IMG/VR virus record: IMGVR_UViG_3300008108_000271
Span: 1-27,578 of that record
Source of the DNA: a virus
Reading direction: 5' to 3' (one strand)
Length of the DNA stretch: 27,578 bases
In this document: one piece after another, positions 6,626 through 13,097 of the stretch
Layout of the letters: each line of letters begins with the position of its first letter
Numbering within the stretch: position 1 is the stretch's first letter
Program-made: the position numbers and the translations under genes
Notes under the pieces: generated by a model
Told to the model about the DNA's origin: nothing
Databases searched by the model: none
What the model saw: only the letters and a program-made list of their open reading frames with translations

Positions 6626-7032
6626 TTCATGACCCTCCTCACATACTCAATCCACATATGCAAGCGCTGTGGATAGCGCTCCAGGAATCCAATGGCTCGG
6701 TTGCACGGTCCGCAGAGCAGCGCTCTGACGCACTTGCCGCACGAGATCGGCGCTCCCTTTGTCCTCCGAGTACCCAGCCCTTCGTACTGGCAGCAGCGCG
6801 GATCGTGATCGACCGTCACTGCTCTTGGCTCACCGAAGCGGAGTGGCTCCCTGCACGCACCGCACCGGTCTAACTGCGCCAGCCGTAAGGCCATGTACTG
6901 CTCCATCGTCATCCGATGGTTGTAGAGCGTGTACTTGAGCACTCGATGTGCTCGCTCTTCTGGAGTCTCGTTCTCTCTGATCTTCCTCAATGCCAGAGCA
7001 CGAGCTGATGGGTTCTCTGACCTGACGCGCAT
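6622..7032 (-). CDS. recombination endonuclease VII-like
   Basis: This 136-residue protein has the endonuclease VII (His-Me finger) signature: C57 and C60 in CGAC, the VDHD motif with D75, H76 and D77, then RALLCGPCN with C107, C110 and N111. T4 gp49 of this family resolves branched DNA before packaging. The N-terminus is a basic helical region. The ATG at 7032 directly follows the TAA of the replication protein gene. Cysteines around 80-81 and 98-101 are extra and may bind a second zinc. Confidence 0.85.
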   Translation of the reverse strand: MRVRSENPSARALALRKIRENETPEERAHRVLKYTLYNHRMTMEQYMALRLAQLDRCGACREPLRFGEPRAVTVDHDPRCCQYEGLGTRRTKGAPISCGKCVRALLCGPCNRAIGFLERYPQRLHMWIEYVRRVMK

Positions 7033-7467
7033 TTAGCGCTTCCCTCCAAGAATCTCGCCTAGCGGCGTGAGCCGTCCAGAGCCAGAGCGTTTAGGGGATA
7101 TAGGGGTTCTATTCTGTTCTCTCTCTCTTTCTCTTTCTCTGTCCGTCAACCCACCCTCTTTTCGTGCTCGGTACCTTTCTCCACGAGAGGTCGAGGTGGG
7201 GTCGACTTGATAGCGAGAATAGTTTGAGACGGCAATGACACCGTCTCCAGATTCTGTAAGCAGACCACTTTTCAACAATCCTTCCACACCCCTGAACAGG
7301 CGTGGGCCGATGACGGTCTTGAGGTGCTGTCGGTTCTTGAACACTCCGCCGGAGCGCAGCAGCTTGACCTCACCAATGATCGTGATGAACGCGCGGAACT
7401 GCGTGTCAGTCAGCGCCGAGATCTCCGCATCTCGATGTGCGTTTGCTACCCACTTAAACCAAACCAT
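7033..7467 (-). CDS. winged-helix replication-initiation-like protein
   Basis: This 144-residue protein begins MVWFKWVANAHRDAEISALTDTQFRAFI, a pattern shared with N-terminal winged-helix domains of phage replisome organisers. A helix-turn-helix-like stretch follows (GVFKNRQHLKTVIGPRLFRGVEGLLKSGLLTE). The C-terminal third is low complexity: a DREREREREQ charged repeat and a basic tail. The length fits a DNA-binding loader rather than a full helicase. ATG 7467 follows AGGAC. No dnaC-like ATPase or helicase is seen in the window, so the replication partners must lie elsewhere or come from the host. Confidence 0.65.
   Translation of the reverse strand: MVWFKWVANAHRDAEISALTDTQFRAFITIIGEVKLLRSGGVFKNRQHLKTVIGPRLFRGVEGLLKSGLLTESGDGVIAVSNYSRYQVDPTSTSRGERYRARKEGGLTDREREREREQNRTPISPKRSGSGRLTPLGEILGGKR
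7107..7141. repeat. CT/GA microsatellite inside the replication gene
   Basis: The plus strand carries repeated CTCTCT and TTTCTC units. On the coding strand they encode alternating Arg and Glu (the DREREREREQ segment). Such tracts are prone to slippage, and length changes in multiples of 3 or 6 would alter the charged linker without breaking the frame. Confidence 0.7.
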
Positions 7468-7490
7468 CTAGTCCTCCGCTCTGTGTTAGT

Positions 7491-7527
7491 GGCTGGGAGA
7501 GGTGGAGGTCACCAGTCTCTCCCAGCC
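7491..7527 (-). promoter_or_regulatory. hairpin H2 with conserved CCTCC loop
   Basis: This perfect 11-bp stem (GGCTGGGAGAG with CTCTCCCAGCC) lies in the gap of about 79 bases between the annealing protein and the replication protein genes. The 15-base loop reads, on the coding strand, AC-TGG-TGACCT-CCA-C. It has no U-tract. It is related in loop but not in stem to hairpins H1 and H3. Confidence 0.7.
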
Positions 7528-7546
7528 GTAGATGATGCCGCTCAAC

Positions 7547-8233
7547 TTAGAACGGCAGGTCCTCAATGCTCGTCTCGGTGCGCTCAGGCTCACCTGTTGG
7601 TGCCTGCTGCGCGTTGACCCAGGCGATGCTGGGCTTGCGCTGGCAGAAGGTGCCGTTCGACTTGCCGCTGCACGCGTAGAACGCGTTATAGGGCTTGCCA
7701 GCCTTGCTCGTACCGGCAGGCTTGAACGACCAAGCGGTGCGGTGGTCTGGGCATTCGCCCTCCGCGAAGAGCATTGCCGCTGCTACGGCCACATCACTCG
7801 TAGAAACCGAAGGCTGCGAGTGCCTCACAGAATCAACGGAGAGGGGTGCCACAGCCACGCTGTGAGGCGTTGTGGTGCCAGAGGCATATAGTGACCTCCC
7901 CACACCGATCTGTGCAGCGCAGCGACGCAGAGCGTCGGAGGCTGCTGACTTGTATGGCTCGTCATCCTGTGCGCTGTTTGGGTAGCCAAAGTCCTGTCGG
8001 ACGGTGGTCACGCCATCGATCACAGCGATGAGAGTGCCGTGGACCACCTTGGCGGCAGGGTCTGCCACCTTGACCTCAAACTGCCAGCCAGCCAGACCGA
8101 GCACATCGTCAAGGCGCTGAGCTACGGCTCGCGCATCGGCGTAGGTGAAGGTCATGCCGCCGCGCCCTGGGCGCTGCTTTAGGTCTGTGCCGGTAAAGGG
8201 TGCGGCCAGTGCCGCTGCGATTTGCTTACTCAT
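7547..8233 (-). CDS. Rad52-like single-strand annealing protein with zinc knuckle and SSB-like tail
   Basis: This is a 228-residue protein starting at ATG 8233 (GGAGG 8 bases upstream). Residues about 15-118 match the Rad52/Rad22-type annealing fold: a TFTYADARAVAQRLDDVLG helix, the GWQFEVKV strand, and the DEPYKSAASDALRRCAAQIGVG block. A linker follows, then a C-terminal zinc knuckle candidate with C161, H164, C188 and C197. The last residues, TSIEDLPF, resemble the acidic DDDIPF tip of bacterial SSB, which recruits replication partners. It should anneal single strands during recombination with the YqaJ exonuclease encoded just upstream. Confidence 0.75.
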   Translation of the reverse strand: MSKQIAAALAAPFTGTDLKQRPGRGGMTFTYADARAVAQRLDDVLGLAGWQFEVKVADPAAKVVHGTLIAVIDGVTTVRQDFGYPNSAQDDEPYKSAASDALRRCAAQIGVGRSLYASGTTTPHSVAVAPLSVDSVRHSQPSVSTSDVAVAAAMLFAEGECPDHRTAWSFKPAGTSKAGKPYNAFYACSGKSNGTFCQRKPSIAWVNAQQAPTGEPERTETSIEDLPF

Positions 8234-8792
8234 TCTCTGGTCCTCCAATGGTCTCTACAGGTAGCAACTTTGCGGCTACCAGATTTAGTGAACTCGCCTT
8301 TGCAATGTGTCCGCTCTCGAATACGGTTCCCTCCTTCACTTCTGTTGCCAGATACAGATACTGGCTCTTATCCATCACTCCGAGCAGCCACGCGCGCTGG
8401 AATCGTGTAGCGCTGGGTGCGCCATTCCGATCCTCACCGAACGCGAGTTGCAAGTGAACGAATGCGTAATAGTCCACCGTCTGGTGGTCTCGGATGTAGT
8501 CAAAGACGCTCACCTCAACATCGTCGCCAGCCGGTCGGCTCCACGCCTTGGTCTTGACATCGACCTTGAGACCGCAGACTTCGTAGTCGTGCGTCGTGCG
8601 ATTGACTGGCAGGTAGGGCATCTTGCAATCTCGGAGCACTTGCTCAAAGACGGCCTGACCTAGCACGCCAGTCCAGGTCGTGTTGCCTGTCGCCTTCTCC
8701 TTGCGGAACCGCAAGCCGTTGCTGGACTGCGCCTCCAGGAACATCTCCTCTGCGCGGATGATCAGCGCAGGTGTGATCGGTACCTCAATCAC
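8226..8792 (-). CDS. PD-(D/E)XK nuclease-like protein
   Basis: This 188-residue protein has GVLGQAVFEQVL with E50, THDYEV with D69 and KVDVKTKAW with D78 and K80. This fits a restriction-endonuclease-like active site (E...D...DxK). Later residues are beta-rich with a WLLGVMDKSQYLYLA block. The gene lies between the YqaJ exonuclease and the annealing protein and overlaps both (ATGA at its start, 8 bases at its end), so it may be a third member of the recombination module. The exact substrate is unknown. Confidence 0.65.
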   Translation of the reverse strand: MIEVPITPALIIRAEEMFLEAQSSNGLRFRKEKATGNTTWTGVLGQAVFEQVLRDCKMPYLPVNRTTHDYEVCGLKVDVKTKAWSRPAGDDVEVSVFDYIRDHQTVDYYAFVHLQLAFGEDRNGAPSATRFQRAWLLGVMDKSQYLYLATEVKEGTVFESGHIAKASSLNLVAAKLLPVETIGGPENE

Positions 8793-9751
8793 GCGTCACC
8801 GTCCTTGCCGTGAACGCGGAACACGCGCGCACCTGGCTTCTCTGAGGTGAAGCGCTTGATGGCTTCGCTGTAGGTGTCTGGCGCGACGGTGCGGAGGACA
8901 TCCGCGATGCTCTCCCAGTCCACCTTCACGCTGCTCTTGTTCTGCTTCCAAGTGGCAAGCCAGCCGTGACCCTTCACGCCTTCGCCCTCACCGATGGCTT
9001 CCTTGATGGCGATCGCCATCTCCTTGAGTGCAGCATCGGCAGCCTCTGCCTCAGCCTTCGCCTCAATGTAGAGACGCGCGATGTGATCGAGCTGCGGATC
9101 TGCCTTCGCGTAGGTGTTGCTGCTCTGCGGCTTGACCTCCGCGAGTGTGTCGCTGTCGTTTCCGGTCAGCGGCGGTGGAGTTTTGGTCTTGACCAAGTCC
9201 AGGAACGCCACGGCCTTATCGAACAGGAGTGTCTGGTAGATCGGATCAGCCTCAACGCGCTCAATGCGGAAGACCAAGCCAGAGAGCAGCACGGCGACAT
9301 CGCAGTACGACGCGCCTGTGATGAACATCTGCCACTGCACCTGATCTACATACTCAGGTGGCACTGGGTACAACTGCCAGCGGCTGCTCGTTGAGGTCTT
9401 GATCTCTACGAGACCGTCGGTGTCGCCCACGATGGTGCGGTCCAACGATGCCATCGCCCAACTGTGCTCTTTCAACCGCACGATTCCGTTGCTCTTTCGC
9501 AGCTTCTTGCCAGTCTCGGCGGTGTAGTAGTCAGCGACTGCCTGCTCTAGCAACTGCCCACGCTGTGCCGCTGCTCCTACCTGCTGCTCACCGACCTGAC
9601 CAGTCAACTCTGCCCAGAGTCGGTATGCGGTCTTGTACGGCGATGTGCCGTTGATGGCGGTAATGCCGGTGGCGGTGATGCCGCCCTTCCGCATCTCGAA
9701 CCACTCTGGACTGCGCTGTGGCGCAGATACAAATTCGTAGCGCTTGCTCAC
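8789..9751 (-). CDS. YqaJ-type exonuclease (lambda exo-like)
   Basis: This 320-residue protein has the YqaJ viral recombinase signature: RSPEWFEMRKGGITATGI (residues 13-30), a GQLLEQAVADYY helix with E69 or E67, D104 in ASLDRTI, and the catalytic E116-I-K118 in LVEIKTS, followed by YVDQVQWQM (Q137 region). It resects double-strand ends 5' to 3'. A long Ala/Glu-rich helix (about residues 225-265) is a coiled coil. The GTG at 9751 has GGAGG upstream and overlaps the previous TGA (GTGA); the longer ATG form is less likely. Confidence 0.85.
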   Translation of the reverse strand: MSKRYEFVSAPQRSPEWFEMRKGGITATGITAINGTSPYKTAYRLWAELTGQVGEQQVGAAAQRGQLLEQAVADYYTAETGKKLRKSNGIVRLKEHSWAMASLDRTIVGDTDGLVEIKTSTSSRWQLYPVPPEYVDQVQWQMFITGASYCDVAVLLSGLVFRIERVEADPIYQTLLFDKAVAFLDLVKTKTPPPLTGNDSDTLAEVKPQSSNTYAKADPQLDHIARLYIEAKAEAEAADAALKEMAIAIKEAIGEGEGVKGHGWLATWKQNKSSVKVDWESIADVLRTVAPDTYSEAIKRFTSEKPGARVFRVHGKDGDA

Positions 9752-9915
9752 TTGAACACCTCCCATAGGATGACCGCCAGAACCCAGACGATCATCATCA
9801 CGACGGTGAACTCGAAGCGCTCCTGTCGGCGCGACTCGCGCTGGAGCTTCTCGTACTCGCTGCTGAAGTACGGCCGCACGACCATCTTGGGCGTGCTCTT
9901 ACGATTGACTTTCAC
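9748..9915 (-). CDS. small C-terminal-TM membrane protein
   Basis: This is a 55-residue product with a GTG start at 9915, preceded by AGGAGGG. The N-terminal half is strongly basic (KVNRKSTPK, then QRESRRQERF) and the C-terminal 20 residues form one TM helix (VVMMIVWVLAVILWEVF). The predicted topology has a cytoplasmic basic head that could bind nucleic acid or acidic lipid. Function is unknown. Confidence 0.6.
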   Translation of the reverse strand: MKVNRKSTPKMVVRPYFSSEYEKLQRESRRQERFEFTVVMMIVWVLAVILWEVFK

Positions 9916-9998
9916 AGTGACCCTCCTACGACTAGCACGATGTAGATGCACGCGATGAAGATCGCGTACCCAATACCGTCAATGATTGCTGACTTCAT
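9912..9998 (-). CDS. 28-residue membrane peptide
   Basis: This tiny ORF starts at ATG 9998 (sharing its A with the upstream TGA) and ends in a TGA that overlaps the next GTG. The product is nearly all one hydrophobic helix (GIGYAIFIACIYIVLVVGG). Its perfect fit into the overlap chain, and the fact that it carries the AGGAGG of the next gene, support translation. Its function may be only coupling or membrane association. Confidence 0.5.
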   Translation of the reverse strand: MKSAIIDGIGYAIFIACIYIVLVVGGSL

Positions 9999-10240
9999 CA
10001 GCGCACCGTCGCAATCGCGTCTTCAAGCAAACCGGCGGTGTAGGTATCGCCCATCTTTTCAAAGGCAGATGCCGTGACGCTGGCTTCAATCTTTACGCTG
10101 CGGAAAGTCTCCAGCGTTGGGACGATCTCCTTGATGCGCCCAGCCCAGAATGCTGCATCTTCGCTGGCTGGATTCAACAGCACGCCATCAGCAATGCTCT
10201 CTAGGGTTACCTTGATCTCTCGAAGTGTTGCCTTCGCCAT
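9998..10240 (-). CDS. hypothetical protein, first gene of the leftward operon
   Basis: This is an 80-residue protein starting at ATG 10240 with an ideal AGGAGG 6-7 bases upstream. The longer in-frame ORF would start inside the -10 box of the promoter and cannot be translated from it. It looks largely helical (TLREIKVTLESIADG; SAFEKMGDTYTAGLLEDAIATV) and soluble. No family is recognised. As the promoter-proximal gene it is likely to be made early and in quantity. Confidence 0.7.
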   Translation of the reverse strand: MAKATLREIKVTLESIADGVLLNPASEDAAFWAGRIKEIVPTLETFRSVKIEASVTASAFEKMGDTYTAGLLEDAIATVR

Positions 10241-10292
10241 GTTGACCTCCTTGTCAGTCCAGCCGAGTGGCTGTGTCCTGCCTGACATAGGC

Positions 10293-10322
10293 ATCATAGG
10301 GTCAACGGTTCGCGGCTGTCAA
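10293..10322 (-). promoter_or_regulatory. sigma70-like promoter with overlapping inverted repeat
   Basis: On the minus strand TTGACA (10322-10317) and TATGAT (10298-10293) are separated by 18 bases, close to the bacterial consensus. ACGGTT and AACCGT (plus-strand 10305-10310 and 10321-10326) form an inverted repeat that overlaps the -35 box and spacer, suiting an operator. The predicted start site is near 10286. About 45 bases of leader precede the ATG at 10240. Confidence 0.7.
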
Positions 10323-10359
10323 CCGTGTTGCGTGACTATCTTTTATGCAGGGTGGATAG

Positions 10360-10388
10360 CCCCTGGGTGGGGAGGGACCACCCAGGGG
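10360..10388 (-). promoter_or_regulatory. hairpin H3 with conserved CCTCC loop
   Basis: This perfect 11-bp stem (CCCCTGGGTGG with CCACCCAGGGG) has a 7-base loop TCCCTCC on the coding strand. It lies just after the last gene of the right-hand operon and before the leftward promoter. There is no U-tract on either side. It could stop or process the late transcript. Its apical TGG-TCCCTCC-CCA resembles H1 and H2. Confidence 0.7.
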
Positions 10389-10395
10389 AAGCCGC

Positions 10396-10551
10396 CTAGG
10401 ACGGCTGCGACAAGTCCTCTAGAGCAAAGTCAATGAGGAGCCTCAGGCAGATGCCACACAGGAGCACCTGCTCAGACTCGACCTCCCAGACCCTGCTCTG
10501 TAGCTCACAGACCGAGCAAGTGCCGTAGGGGCGCTTGACTCGGACTGGCAC
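10396..10551 (-). CDS. small double-CxxC zinc protein
   Basis: This 51-residue product has a GTG start at 10551 with AGGAAG 5 bases upstream, beginning just after the lysin stop. CSVC (residues 12-15) and CGIC (32-35) form a zinc-ribbon pair on either side of a beta hairpin (RVWEVESEQVLL). An acidic helix ends the protein. It is the last gene before the H3 hairpin. Function is unknown. Confidence 0.6.
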   Translation of the reverse strand: MPVRVKRPYGTCSVCELQSRVWEVESEQVLLCGICLRLLIDFALEDLSQPS

Positions 10552-10553
10552 GA

Positions 10554-10802
10554 TTACTTCCTAGTTAGGCCGTAGGTCGTGGTGTCCCTATCTAGGGCCT
10601 TTACGACGATACCCAGACCACTCGCCAAGCCAGCACTTACGATCGTTCGGAAGTCTCCGCCCTGGATATCGAGCAGTGGGATGCCCAATCCCAACGCCAC
10701 ACTGATGGAGACGGTTAGGAATGTCTTCACGAAATCCAGCCCAATTTCAAAGATTTGAGTGCTCGCGGCGATGTACTTGATACCTGCCCAAATTCGGTTC
10801 AT
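10554..10802 (-). other. in-frame internal start producing a stand-alone holin
   Basis: The codon for M307 of the lysin (ATG 10802) is preceded by AGAAAGGAAAAGGGT, a strong Shine-Dalgarno region at proper spacing. Translation from here gives an 82-residue protein with two TM segments and a hydrophilic C-terminus (DRDTTTYGLTRK), the size and topology of an r1t-like holin. The same reading frame would therefore yield both fusion and free holin. Confidence 0.6.
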
Positions 10803-11720
10803 ACCCTTTTCCTTTCTAGTCGCAGCGGCTGCTGCATTGATGACGGCGAGACCATCTGCGGCGAGCGCGCCCCAGTCAGCCTTGCCGATCTGATCCAACT
10901 GCGCCTGTACAGCGTCAGATGTCTTAGTGCCAGATTGTACTTTGCGCGCCTCCTGGGGCTGCTGAGGTGCCTGTACGGCGACTTTAGGAGCAGGGGCAGG
11001 CGTAGGTGCCGCAGGCACAACTGGCGCTACCACAGGAGCAGGAACGACCACAGGCGCTGCGACTGGCGCAGGAGCGGCGACCTTGCCAGGGTGGGTGACG
11101 ATCAGGATGCACTTGTAGTCAACGCCAGCCTTCTTCGCCTTGAACTTGCTATTGGCGATCTGGCGGAGCTGCGCCTCTGTGACCGGCACGCCGTAGCGTT
11201 CAGCGGCGACCTTCTCGTCGCGCGTCGGACACGCCCACTGCCAGCCGTCAACATCGTCATAGCCTGCGGAGGTCATATGGCCGTAGCCAGCGGTGACGGT
11301 CTTGGGGTCTTTCTTGCTCCAGTAGCGCTTCCAACCGTCGTGCCACTTGCTGATCGGTACGCCTGCTGGGTAGTCCACTCCCTGCTGTACCCAGATCTGT
11401 AGAGCAGCGCCGCCCTTAGCGGCTGCGACTGCGTCCGCCCACGACTTCGCATATCGAGCCTTGCCACCTAGGTGCGCGATGACCTTCGCAGCCTCAGGCA
11501 GAGAGCCGCCGTTGTCGGACTTGCCCTGAATATCCTTGCGGCCAGTGACCTTCTTCATTGCTGCTACGCCGTCAGCGGCGCTGTAGTCGACCGTGTAGCC
11601 AGAAGCCCACGAGACTGCGGCGGCACAGGATGACCAGGTGCAGTCATCAAGAATCTGCTTCGCGCCCTTCTGTTGCGCCTCTGCATCCGAATAGAGTTGG
11701 CTCTTGACCTTGTACTTCAT
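10554..11720 (-). CDS. endolysin fused to a holin-like C-terminal domain
   Basis: This is a 388-residue protein starting at ATG 11720 (GGAGGA upstream, TAATG overlap with the previous gene). Residues about 20-205 look like a C39-like cysteine peptidase: C27 in DDCTWSSC, H148 in TAGYGHMT and an Asp-rich stretch following. Residues 212-255 form a Pro/Ala/Val linker. Residues 307-388 carry two hydrophobic segments (FVKTFLTVSISVALGLGIPLL; IVSAGLASGLGIVVKAL), like r1t-type holins. No stop separates the halves. An internal ATG at 10802 has its own ribosome site. The family assignment rests on motif recognition; C32 is an alternative nucleophile. Confidence 0.75.
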   Translation of the reverse strand: MKYKVKSQLYSDAEAQQKGAKQILDDCTWSSCAAAVSWASGYTVDYSAADGVAAMKKVTGRKDIQGKSDNGGSLPEAAKVIAHLGGKARYAKSWADAVAAAKGGAALQIWVQQGVDYPAGVPISKWHDGWKRYWSKKDPKTVTAGYGHMTSAGYDDVDGWQWACPTRDEKVAAERYGVPVTEAQLRQIANSKFKAKKAGVDYKCILIVTHPGKVAAPAPVAAPVVVPAPVVAPVVPAAPTPAPAPKVAVQAPQQPQEARKVQSGTKTSDAVQAQLDQIGKADWGALAADGLAVINAAAAATRKEKGMNRIWAGIKYIAASTQIFEIGLDFVKTFLTVSISVALGLGIPLLDIQGGDFRTIVSAGLASGLGIVVKALDRDTTTYGLTRK

Positions 11721-11893
11721 TATTCCTCCATCCACCTGAGTGGTCCAGTCAGCAACCAGATCAGCGTCAGTCCGCCGAAGAGTGTTGCCATTGTTGATTG
11801 CGTGTCGCCTTCCGGCAAGACCACGACTGCGAAGAGCAGACCGAGAATGGTCCACGCCCCACCGACGAGATCTACGATGATGCGCTTGATCAC
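11720..11893 (-). CDS. two-TM holin-like membrane peptide
   Basis: This 57-residue ORF has a GTG start at 11893 that overlaps the TGA of the preceding gene (GTGA), and its TAA overlaps the lysin ATG. It has two hydrophobic segments (about residues 10-26 and 37-49) separated by a short loop with an acidic start (PEGDTQ), and a charged C-terminus (RWMEE). Its position immediately before the lysin suggests a holin or antiholin. Confidence 0.65.
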   Translation of the reverse strand: MIKRIIVDLVGGAWTILGLLFAVVVLPEGDTQSTMATLFGGLTLIWLLTGPLRWMEE

Positions 11894-12933
11894 TTGGTCA
11901 CCTTTCTCGCCGCAGCAGCGGCACTCGATGCGGCAGCAACAGCAGCACTTGCCACTTGGCTGATCACGATTGCCACAGCAACCGGCGCAGCCTTCTTCTT
12001 CTCGGCAGGTGAGAGATCTTTGCCTAGGTTGGTAATCGCCTCCACTGCCTTAGTCACAGTCTCAGCGACAGCAGCGACAGCCTCACCAACTGCCGCAACC
12101 GTTTGCTCCGCAATGTTATCTGGTGACGGTGTCGGTTCAGGTGTTGGCTCCACGCTTGGCTCTGGTGTCGGTGACGGCTCTACCGATGGTTCAGGAGTAG
12201 GTACAGGAGTGGGATCAGGAGATACGGACTCTGTCGGAGTAGGAACTGGCGACGGCTCGGCCGTGGGCGACGGCTTGGGTGTGGGAGTCGGTGATGGGAT
12301 CGGCGATGGTTGGACACTTGGCACCTCACTTGGTGACGGCTCCGGCGTGGCTGTCGGAGTCGGCTCAATGCTTGGCTCTACAGATGGTGACGGTTCTGGC
12401 GTTGGTTCTGGAGAAGGCTCCACAGATGGCGTAGGATCTGGCGATGGACTTACTAATGGACTTGGCTCTGGTGAAGGCTCTGGAGTGGGCGATGGGACGA
12501 CATAGGTCGGATCGGTAATCGTCAGGAAGCCAGCGCCGCAGCAGGAGTCAGTCGCGTTGATCGCCCAGCCGTAGAGATCGCCAGCCACTAGCTCAATGAG
12601 GATGCTCCCCTGCACATCCTGTCCGCCGCTCGGCAAGACCAGCAGGGTCTCTACGCCATTGAGCAGGAACAGAGGACGGTCGTAGAACGCCGAGTCGGTG
12701 GTCGTGTAGTGCCACAGCGCGGAGTAGGTGAAGTCACTGTCAGCGACGGCCGTGTAGGACGCGGTGTTAGAGCCGCCTCCCTGATTGGGTCCAGCCAGGG
12801 TGAAGCCGCCATCTAACTCTGTCACCGAGCCACCGCCGGTGGTAGTGAATGTCCAGACAGGCATCGCCAGAATCGGCGCGACCATAGAGCAGGTCAGGAT
12901 GATGCCCAGCAATGGGAACGCGAGCCGCCTCAC
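11890..12933 (-). CDS. membrane-anchored surface protein: signal peptide, beta domain, Pro-rich stalk, C-terminal TM
   Basis: This 347-residue protein has a GTG start at 12933 (GTGA overlap). Residues 1-23 are a signal peptide (RR, hydrophobic core, ILAMP). Residues 25-141 form a beta-rich, CUB-like or PEP-CTERM-associated domain with the FYDRPLFLLNG and VAGDLYGWAI patterns. Residues 146-272 are a Pro/Ser/Glu/Thr repeat stalk. Residues 274-347 are Ala-rich helix, ending in a hydrophobic run (PVAVAIVISQVASAAVAAA) and a basic tail (RKVTK). The architecture is of a protein exported by the infected cell and held in its membrane. It is placed in the lysis cassette. Function is unknown; superinfection exclusion, spanin-like or wall-spanning roles are possible. 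Confidence 0.7.
   Translation of the reverse strand: MRRLAFPLLGIILTCSMVAPILAMPVWTFTTTGGGSVTELDGGFTLAGPNQGGGSNTASYTAVADSDFTYSALWHYTTTDSAFYDRPLFLLNGVETLLVLPSGGQDVQGSILIELVAGDLYGWAINATDSCCGAGFLTITDPTYVVPSPTPEPSPEPSPLVSPSPDPTPSVEPSPEPTPEPSPSVEPSIEPTPTATPEPSPSEVPSVQPSPIPSPTPTPKPSPTAEPSPVPTPTESVSPDPTPVPTPEPSVEPSPTPEPSVEPTPEPTPSPDNIAEQTVAAVGEAVAAVAETVTKAVEAITNLGKDLSPAEKKKAAPVAVAIVISQVASAAVAAASSAAAAARKVTK
12118..12498 (-). repeat. degenerate tandem repeat coding for the Pro-rich stalk
   Basis: Units of 6 to 18 bases built from GGTTCTGG, GGTGACGG, GGCTCTGG and GGAGTAGG on the plus strand encode PEPSP, PTPEP and SVEPS units. Copies differ mainly at third positions, which suggests selection on protein composition. 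The tract is likely to vary in length between relatives. Confidence 0.8.
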
Positions 12934-13097
12934 TTAGAGAGCAGCGATGCGAGTAGTGGGATCAGCACGCTGAACAACAGCGCGGCAATCACCACCAATC
13001 CTCCTTTGATCCTGTCCACATCGGAGCGCACCTGATCCAACTTTGCGGAGTGTGCGTCCAGACGCTCGATCAGTTGGTCAATCTGGCGTGGGGTCAT
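12930..13097 (-). CDS. coiled-coil plus one-TM peptide (XhlA-like)
   Basis: This 55-residue ORF starts at ATG 13097, overlapping the TGA upstream (ATGA), and ends in a TGA that overlaps the next GTG. The N-terminal half is an amphipathic heptad helix (QIDQLIERLDAHSAKLDQVRSDVDR); the C-terminal half is a single TM helix (GGLVVIAALLFSVLIPLLASLL). This layout matches XhlA/haemolysin-type accessory lysis proteins. Confidence 0.7.
   Translation of the reverse strand: MTPRQIDQLIERLDAHSAKLDQVRSDVDRIKGGLVVIAALLFSVLIPLLASLLSK

Noticed and set aside
10241-10297. Extended N-terminus (starting MMPMSGRTQ) for the first early gene
   Set aside because: It would begin inside the -10 box of the promoter, while ATG 10240 has a perfect AGGAGG.
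10755-11402. Long plus-strand ORF of 215 codons
   Set aside because: It lies antisense to the lysin gene, has Arg/Cys-rich low-quality sequence and no ribosome site or neighbours on the plus strand; a shadow of a GC-rich gene.
11798-12505. Plus-strand ORF of 235 codons with Gly/Ser/Asp repeats
   Set aside because: The repeat is the complement of the Pro-rich stalk of the minus-strand protein; no start signals were seen. The minus-strand frame has a signal peptide and coupled junctions.
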